Source: Mauremys mutica
Taxonomy: Eukaryota > Chordata > Testudines > Geoemydidae
Reading direction: 5' to 3'
NCBI RefSeq assembly: GCF_020497125.1
Contig: NC_059072.1
Span: 68,083,697-68,147,696 of the forward strand
DNA length: 64,000 bases
Both the position numbers and the translations under genes were made by a program. The notes under the pieces are model-generated. The model saw only the letters and a program-made list of their open reading frames with translations, was not told the origin of the DNA and did no database searches. Below are positions 57,868 through 64,000 of this stretch, one piece after another (within the stretch, counting starts at the first letter, position 1; the number at the start of each line of letters is the position of its first letter).

Positions 57868-58728
57868 ATGCGGGTATGGTATGACGAGCAGTGGCTGCAG
57901 AACTTTCGGATGTGTGAAGCCACCTTCCTGGAACTGTCTGTGGAGTTTGCCCCTGCCCTGCAGTGCAAGGACACCAAAATGAGAACCTGCCCTCTCAGCG
58001 GAAAAGTGCATGGCAATCACCATGTGGAAGCTGGCAACTCCAGACTGTTACCAGTCAGTCACAAATCAGTTTGGAGTCATGAAGTCCACCGTGGGGGTTG
58101 TGTTCACGCAAGTTTGCAGAGCCATTAATCGCATCCTGGTACGAAGGACTCTGGGAAATGTACACGAAATAGTGGATGGCTTTGTGGTAACGGGATTCAG
58201 TAACTGCAGCAGGGCAATAGAAGGTACACACATCCCAATTTAAGCTTCGAATCATCTTGTGACAGAGTACATCAGTAGAAAGGGATACATCTCTATGGCA
58301 TTGCAGGCGCTTGTGGATCACCATAGTCATTTCACTGATATCCACATGGGGTGGTCAGGGAAGGTGCATGGCGCATTTATCTTCAGGAACACTGCCCTGT
58401 ATGGAAACCTGCAGTCAGGGATTTTCTTTCCAGACCGGAAGATTCCAGTGGGGGATGTGGAAATATCCATAGTGGTCCTGGGAGACCCAGGATACCCCTT
58501 ACTTCCATGGCTCATGAAGCCTTACATCGGAAACCTGGACAGCAGCAAGGAGCACTTCAACAACACGCTGAGCAGGTGCAGAATGACCTTTGAATGTGCG
58601 TTTGGTAGTTTAAAGGCTTGCTGGCACCGCCTTTATGGCAGATGTTAGACCTCAATGAAGAAAATATTCCTGTGCTCATAGCAGCCTGCTGTATGCTGCA
58701 TAATGTTTGAAGCTAAGGGTGAAAAGTT
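57868..58728 (+). pseudogene. PIF/Harbinger DDE transposase remnant, copy B
   Basis: The N-terminal part 57868-58000 (WYDEQWLQNFRM...FLELS) is followed by a shift to 58010-58243 (TLGNVHEIVDGFVVTGF, AIEGTHIPI) and, after a stop, 58259-58648. That last part holds HFTDIHMGWSGKVHGA, then VLGDPGYPLLPWLMKPY and FECAFGSLKACWHRL. The second catalytic Asp (FTDI) and the Glu (FECAFG) are kept, but the first catalytic Asp reads Glu (AIEG) where copy A has AIDG. Host homologue of the family: HARBI1. Dead by frameshift and stop. Confidence 0.85.
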
Positions 58729-59370
58729 TCCCCGGGGTGGAGTGTGGAGGCGGATCACCTGGCTACTGATTTTGAGCAGCCAGATACAGGGCTGTTAGAG
58801 GTGCTCACTGGAGAGTTATTTGAATTTTGACAATTTGCCTCAGTAATGTCTCTTTTTTGTAAAGCATTCTGCCATGGTTTGTTTACTTGCTGTGTGGAAT
58901 GAAAATTTTGATGATTCCTTCCTGACTGTGATTTGTAGTCTGCAAATGTGCCAGTTGCCACTGTGTATTAATTCTAGCAGCAGCCACCATGTGTAGGAGA
59001 CAAATAAAGATTGATTTTATTTCCAGAGAGTTCCTTTTTATTAAACAGCAATAACCAATACACAAAAATGCTTTTTTGATAGGGACGTAACTCTCTTGCT
59101 GGAAGCTCTCGTAGCTGTAAGTCCAGCTATCATTGGGTGGAACCTGTCTGAAGGGGTGGAGTGAACAGGGTACTGTGAGGGGCTGGGAAGATGCAAGAAA
59201 TGTGTGGGTGGAGTTGGGGGGGGGCATGGCAGGCAGTTCTGTATGGGCTGCGTGAGCATGCATGTATTCTGCCTGTGTGCAGTTAGGGACTTCAGTATCT
59301 CTTTTGGTCCTCGATCACTTTTATCATTCACTCCTGGCCATCTACTCTTAATTGTCTCTCTTCATATCCT

Positions 59371-59541
59371 GTGATCATAGAAATCATAGATTATTAGGGT
59401 TGGAAGGGACCTCAGGTGATCATCTAGTCCACCCCCCTGCTCAAAGCAGGACCAATCCCCAAATGGCCCCCTCAAGGATTGAACTCACAACCCTGGGTTT
59501 AGCAGGCCAATGCTCAAACCACTGAGCTATCCCTCCCCCTT
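59371..59541 (-). mobile_element. tRNA-derived SINE with CR1-like tail
   Basis: On the minus strand it starts 'gggggagggatagctcagtgg', with the A-box TAGCTCAGTGG. A B-box GGTTGTGAGTTCAATCC follows at about 59480-59500. The 3' part ends 'ggtcccttccaaccc' plus a 'tatgattt' repeat, as in CR1 LINE 3' ends. A tRNA head with a CR1 tail is the known design of turtle Pol III SINEs mobilised by CR1. It is inserted in Harbinger copy B. Confidence 0.85.
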
Positions 59542-59711
59542 GATCTTGATCTCTGGTGTCCAGACAATTGGAGTATCTCTTGAAACATGTTCTTACTCCT
59601 CCTGGGTTACTTCCTTATCTGGCGGAGGCACTCTGCTGGTGTGTAGGGGGTTGCCCTCAAGGCCACATCTGCAGAAGCTCAAGAAACAATAAACAGAAGC
59701 ATGATCATGAG

Positions 59712-61041
59712 TAGAGACCTGCAGATTTGCAGGAATCAGCTTTATGTCCATGGATATCCCCATCCGTGGATGCGGACATCTGCGGACCATTTTTGCAGAT
59801 GCCGGATTGGATACACATACAAAGTTTGTATCTATTTTAGGGCTCTAAATATAGGATTTCAAAGTTAGGGAAGCAGCTGTTTGCAGCTCATAGCCTATGA
59901 GGCTACTTCCCCGCCTTCCAGAGCCTATATTCCCTTCCTCCCCACCCCCTAGGAAGAGAAAGGGGAGGTGATAGATCAAGACAGGCAGTGAAATTCCCCA
60001 TGCTCCTGTTGCCTCAGTTTATGCAGTCAAGCAGTTTAGGAAACCTCTCCTGACTTCATTGCCACATCAGGTCAGTTGGAGATGGAGGCAGCTGCTTCTG
60101 CAAAGTAAGTCAGGAATCCATACTGACTTACTTTGCAGAAGCAGCAGCTTCCTTCTCTAACTGACCTGATACAGCACAAATTAAACACTGGCTGGGCAAC
60201 CGGAGAGTGCTTCCACCTCACTCCTGTGCCCCTCACCTGTGCACACCCCTCTTGGCCCCTAATCCCTGCACCCCCATGCTGCGCCCACCTGGGGAAACTG
60301 ACCTGGAGTCTTGGAATGCCTGCTGTCGTTGCTCCTCTCCTCTGCTCACAGCCCCCGAGGAGGGTGCAGAGGATGACCCTCCAAGTCAAGAGGTTCTGGG
60401 GCTCAGCCCTGGTAAAAATTAAACATTGCTAGGCAGCCAGAAAGCACTTTCTCCCCCATCCTGTGTTCCTCATCCCCGTTCCCCCCTCCTGTGCCAATGT
60501 GGGGAAATTTACCTGTCGTTGCTCCTCGCAGCCCCCTAGGAGGATGACTTGCCAAGCCAAGAGGTGCCAGGGTTGCCCACAAGCCCTGCAAAAATTAAGC
60601 ACTGTAGCCTGTGATAGTATTCCCCTGCATGCTTCCACAGGGAGAACAGCAGCTGGTGCAAAGAAACTGGGATTGTTGAGCTGTAAGTGTGATGACTTTA
60701 TAAATTGCAAGCTAAATGAGAGGGAGACTTCTTTATTTTATAGTTTAGTTTGTGGTTTTGAGCATTATTGACTTGAGAAATTTATTATTTTTAATGTAAA
60801 AGGCTATTTGTTTTGATGCCTGTTGTATAATTTCTTATGCCTGTGCACGTTTTTAAGCCATATACCTTTTTTTATACAGTACACATGCACTCACACAATG
60901 CTCCTCTCAAGAGACACTGTGAGGTAGCGTGCTGGTGCGGATGTGTGTATATAGATTAAAGACAGAGTGCGAATCACAGTTCTGGTACAAGTTGATTCTT
61001 GCGGATGCGAATCCACATTTTTGTATTTGCACAGGGCTCTA
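59712..61041. mobile_element. 1.33-kb nonautonomous hAT-like element
   Basis: Left end TAGAGACCTGCAGATTTGC and right end TTTGCACAGGGCTCTA. Flanks ATGAG... (ATCATGAG, 59704-59711) and ATTGTGAG (61042-61049) agree at 6 of 8. Contains an inverted repeat (60068-60168) and an imperfect direct repeat unit starting at about 60178 and 60416, with a partial third at about 60592. Copy A lacks it ('gccatgatcacaagttac', near 32260). Confidence 0.7.
60068..60168. repeat. 46-bp inverted repeat with 9-nt loop
   Basis: Arms 60068-60113 and 60123-60168 match as reverse complements at 42 of 46 positions. Inside the 59712-61041 element. Confidence 0.8.
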
Positions 61042-61669
61042 ATTGTGAGTGCACTCGGAGCATTGAATCAAAATAAATAAACCTTTTTTTCACTGTCCGT
61101 TGGCAAGCACACAGCTCGGCAACTGCCCTAAACATCATGAGTTTGGCCGTGGGAGGGGAGGTGCAGTCTTCAAAGATGGGGCGAAGGGTCTAGGTGGTTT
61201 TTGTTAAGGGGATCACTGCAGGTGACTAGGGACAATATTGTAAATTCTGCCACCATTTTCCACAGGCAGGGGTCATTGAAGCCAATATCTCACTCCTGAG
61301 GGTAAGAAAGGATGCAAGGGTGCATCTCTTGCATGCGTGCAGCTTCAGTCTTGGTTCCTATGCTGTTTACCTGTGTGCCACTTTGGTCCCTTCAAAAGTG
61401 ATTGCCAGTGGCTGTGGAAAAGTTTCCTACAGCGGGAGGAAGGAACAAAGCAGCTCTGCCAAGGAACCTTCAGCAGAGGATTGGCGAGTACCCATGAAAT
61501 CTATGTGCATTAACACACTGTTCCTCAGAGTCCTCACTGCATACCTGCAAAGGCGAATGGGAAGCAGACGCAAACACAACTCGTCTTGTACCTTTCTATC
61601 CCTTAAGCAACTTCTAGCATATAACAAAGCAAACGAGAGCTCTACCTCATGTAATCGAGCAGTATCCAA

Positions 61670-62382
61670 TCAAAATGAGCACTTATTAGAACTCCCCTCT
61701 CCTGCATCATGCACATCACAGAGTGCTAAGGACTGGCCTGAACCCTCTGGGGTCAAGAAGAGGTCCTGACTTGCCATGATCCCAGACAACCTTGTCACCT
61801 GTCCCCTCTCATCCTCCAACTCCATTTCCTCGTCCATCACTTTGTCCTCGGGGTTGAGGCCGCTGGCCACTGTCTCCGGTTCCCCTGAAGTATCCACGGG
61901 GCTCATGGAGGTGGGGTCACTGTCGAGGATGGCGTCCAGCTCTTTATAGAAGCGGCAGGTCTTCGATGTAGCACTAGAGCAATGATTTGACTCCCTTGCC
62001 TTCTAGTACGGCTTCCTCAGCTCATTGATCTTTGTATGGCACTGAGTCGTGTTCCATTTGTAGCCCTTCTCCAACATGCCATGAGAAATCTTCCTGTATG
62101 TATCGAAGTTCCTACAGCTGGAGTGGAGCTATGATTGCACAGCTTCCTCTCCAATAGAACCAACAACTCTGATGTACTCCATGTGGGAGATTGTTTAATG
62201 CATGGAGCTGCCATGGTGAGCTGGAAAGATGCCATGTGAGCTGTCCAGGCTGAGCAAACAGGAAGTGGAATTTCAAAATTTCCTGGTCCTTTTAAGGGTG
62301 AGGGGCAGATGCCTGTGTAACTGGCAGCAGAGTTTGAACTGCTGACCAGAGCAGTCAGGATGTTGCACCACCTGGAGGCCAT
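61670..62382 (-). pseudogene. Harbinger accessory Myb/SANT-like protein, copy B
   Basis: Minus strand. 62382-62017 includes QSPTWSTSELLVLLE, the first helix of the Myb/SANT-like domain, then shifts frame. 61906-61670 gives the acidic C-terminal part (DEEMELEDERGQ, ASQDLFLTPEGSGQS), which aligns with SQALFLTLEG of copy A. Broken by frameshift. Same convergent position relative to the transposase as in copy A. Confidence 0.75.
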
Positions 62383-62438
62383 TTATGGCAACATAACCAA
62401 GTGCAGTGGGTGCACTGACACTGCATCAATCTAACTTT

Positions 62439-62712
62439 GGGTACATCTACACTACCCGCCGGATCGGCGGGTAGTGATCAATCTATCGGGGATCGATTTT
62501 ATCGTGTTTATCGATCGCTCTGCCATCGACTCCAAAACTCCACTGTAGCAAGAGGCAGAAGCGGAGTCGACGGGGGAGCAGCAGCGGTTGACTCGCTGCT
62601 GTCCTCACGGCCAGATAAATCGACCTAAGATACGCTGACTTCAGCTACGCGAATAGCGTAGCTGAAGTTGAGTATCTGAGGTCGACCCCTCACCCCCAGT
62701 GTAGATCTAGCC
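62439..62712. mobile_element. 274-bp MITE nested in Harbinger copy B
   Basis: Inverted ends GGGTACATCTACACTAC and CAGTGTAGATCTAGCC. Copy A reads straight through ('aatctaactttgttac', near 35568). Left flank TTT, right flank TTA, consistent with a Harbinger-type 3-bp target. Contains two perfect hairpins: 11-bp arms around GGATC near 62450-62476, and 13-bp arms around GAATA near 62639-62669. Confidence 0.75.
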
Positions 62713-62877
62713 TTAGCTGCAAAAAGCTCTATGCTGCTTGTCAAGCTGGTATAATTTTGATGGCATAGCAGGAGAGCTAAATCAGCGGTAGGAGCACTGT
62801 AGTGTGTACACATCGCTATTTTGTTGATGAAAGCTGACTTTTGTTGACAAAATTGTGTAGTTTTAGACACAGCCTTA

Positions 62878-63971
62878 TACACTGCTAGGAAGCTTTCCCT
62901 GTTAAGAGGAAGCCTAAGCCACCAATTTCTACAGAATTTAAAAAAAAATAAAAAAATTGTTGCTATTCCCTTGGCTGTGAAGATAACATACTAATGTATA
63001 CTAATTTAGTCTTGTCTTTCGGAGTGTGCTGACAGACTACTTCAGTGTCTCCTTTGCTTCTAATAACTTTCCTAAGCAGCAGCAGACAGTAGTTTTCCCC
63101 CCCTCCCCTTCTTCTGCTTTATGGACAGCAGTGGAACTAGCAAAAATGCCAGTCTCACTCTGTTACTACTTTAAGAAAGTTATAAGCAGGAGCAGAGTCA
63201 ACTAGGGGAGCTATTCATGGAAAGAAACCATATCTCAGCTTGCAGAGCCTTTTTTATTGGTGGTGATAAACACGGTGGCAGAACTCAACTTGTCTCAGAG
63301 CCTCTGGTAAATTTGTTGGGCTCACAGCTAGAAAAATGTCTATTTACTTGCAGAATGATCAGATTTGATATGAAGATTATGGAGAATAATTAATCTGGTT
63401 CCCCCAGGGCCCTTGTTACAAAGATTGAACCACGCTTTACATTTGGAGAAACCTCTGTATGTGTATACTTTTGAATGTGGAATTCTGAAACAGAATCACA
63501 AAGCGTTCAGGAGTGCTGGAACCATAATTATTGTGGGGGTGCTGAGAGCCATTGAATCAGAATGCCAACCCTGTGTATGATGATGATCACTTTAAGTTCC
63601 AGCACCTATGAAAGCATTTGATTTTATAATTGGCTTCATACATAGATAAGGTTGTTTTAAAATTTCTACTTGTTCTTAGTGCATCTCTAGTTGGGCAGAT
63701 TTAAGATTATTTGGGTGATCTTCACTATCTTTTTCTATAAATTTCAAATGTTTGGGTTTCTTTTGAATTTAAACTTAACATGGAATTTCTTGTTTTTTCC
63801 ACTTAATATTTGTTTGATAACTATGTTCTTCTGAGGATTTTAACACTCAAGTCTGTGTACTTTCAATCTTAACTCCAGTTTACCAAAGGTATTTGTGTTT
63901 TTTAAACCTTGAAATTAGCTACTGATAAAATTCAGTTTTTCGTTTTTATCACTTTTTTTAATTTTGTTTAG
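62878..63971 (+). other. 3' part of intron 3, nothing recognised
   Basis: AT-rich intron sequence up to the exon 4 acceptor. No repeat ends, no exon. Confidence 0.4.
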
Positions 63972-64000
63972 GATTCCAGTTCAGTTGTAGAGTGGACACA
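63972..64000 (+). CDS. TBC1D15: TBC1D15 coding exon 4, partial
   Basis: After a T-rich tract and TTTAG acceptor, the frame reads DSSSVVEWT and is cut by the window edge. This follows exon 3 (…CAGK) in phase 0 exactly as in vertebrate TBC1D15. The TBC catalytic domain lies downstream of the window. Confidence 0.88.

Larger units (their letters stand above)
56586..62874. mobile_element. PIF/Harbinger transposon, copy B, with four inserted elements
   Basis: The right end (on the minus strand GGCTGTGTCTAAAACTACAC) lies next to TTA at 62875-62877; a TTA also lies at 56583-56585 before the left end. 3-bp TTA/TAA duplications are typical of PIF/Harbinger. It carries plus-strand transposase and minus-strand Myb-like remnants in the same arrangement as copy A. 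Inserted are an LTR (57170), a SINE (59371), a 1.3-kb element (59712) and a MITE (62439). A (GA)n tract lies at 56720-56739. Confidence 0.75.
55557..63971 (+). other. TBC1D15: TBC1D15 intron 3 (8.4 kb)
   Basis: Phase 0, GTATGC...TTTAG. It holds a diverged dispersed repeat (55672-55765) and Harbinger copy B with its nested elements. 55770-56580 and 62880-63971 contain nothing else I recognise. Confidence 0.8.

Noticed and set aside
59378..59541. A tRNA gene
   Set aside because: A and B boxes are present, but the body continues into a CR1-like tail and the tRNA arms do not fold fully. It is a SINE.

Overview
This is vertebrate nuclear DNA, most likely from a turtle (a non-avian reptile at least). 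The evidence is one spliced host gene with large introns and a CpG-island promoter, set in dense interspersed repeats of types typical of turtle genomes: CR1 and RTE LINE pieces, a tRNA-headed SINE with a CR1-like tail, DIRS-type tyrosine-recombinase retroelements, solo LTRs, hAT elements of the ZMYM1-like and Buster/ZBED5-like types, PIF/Harbinger elements with a separate Myb/SANT-like gene, and many short hAT-like MITEs. The turtle assignment is inference; nothing in the window names the species.

The only host gene I can support is TBC1D15 (+ strand), a TBC-domain Rab GTPase-activating protein. Coding exon 1 (40966-40989) lies in a CpG island. Exon 2 (55114-55212), exon 3 (55482-55556) and the start of exon 4 (63972-64000, cut by the window edge) are all joined in phase 0. 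In human the gene upstream of TBC1D15 is RAB21. The repeat-poor first 2 kb could be its 3' UTR or downstream flank, but no RAB21 codon is visible.

Layout. 1-2.1 kb: AT-rich, repeat-poor. 2.1-18 kb: solo LTRs (4034-4933; 5824-7521), a tRNA-like repeat in two orientations, hAT-like MITEs (6472-6990; a copy nested in its own family at 11778-12528; 17896-18080), an LTR-like block at 13.3-14.7 kb. 19.4-21.6 kb: a broken ZMYM1-like hAT transposase with two MITEs inside it. 22.0-23.2 kb: an antisense RTE LINE split by a hAT. 26.4-35.7 kb: a PIF/Harbinger transposon blown up to 9.3 kb by DIRS, CR1 and LTR insertions, some nested two deep. 36.0-40.2 kb: an antisense DIRS gag-like ORF split by a solo LTR and by a Buster hAT whose coding region has only two evident frameshifts. 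40.6-41.5 kb: TBC1D15 promoter. 41-55 kb (intron 1): MITEs including a 335-bp near-perfect hairpin, a twin-primed LINE-type insertion and an antisense ZMYM1-like hAT. 56.6-62.9 kb (intron 3): a second PIF/Harbinger copy carrying an LTR, a SINE, a 1.3-kb element and a 274-bp MITE.

Apart from TBC1D15, nothing here looks like a working gene set. The value of the window is as a readable record of transposon layering, because exact target-site duplications (TSDs) fix many element ends and the order of insertion. All alignments were made by eye.
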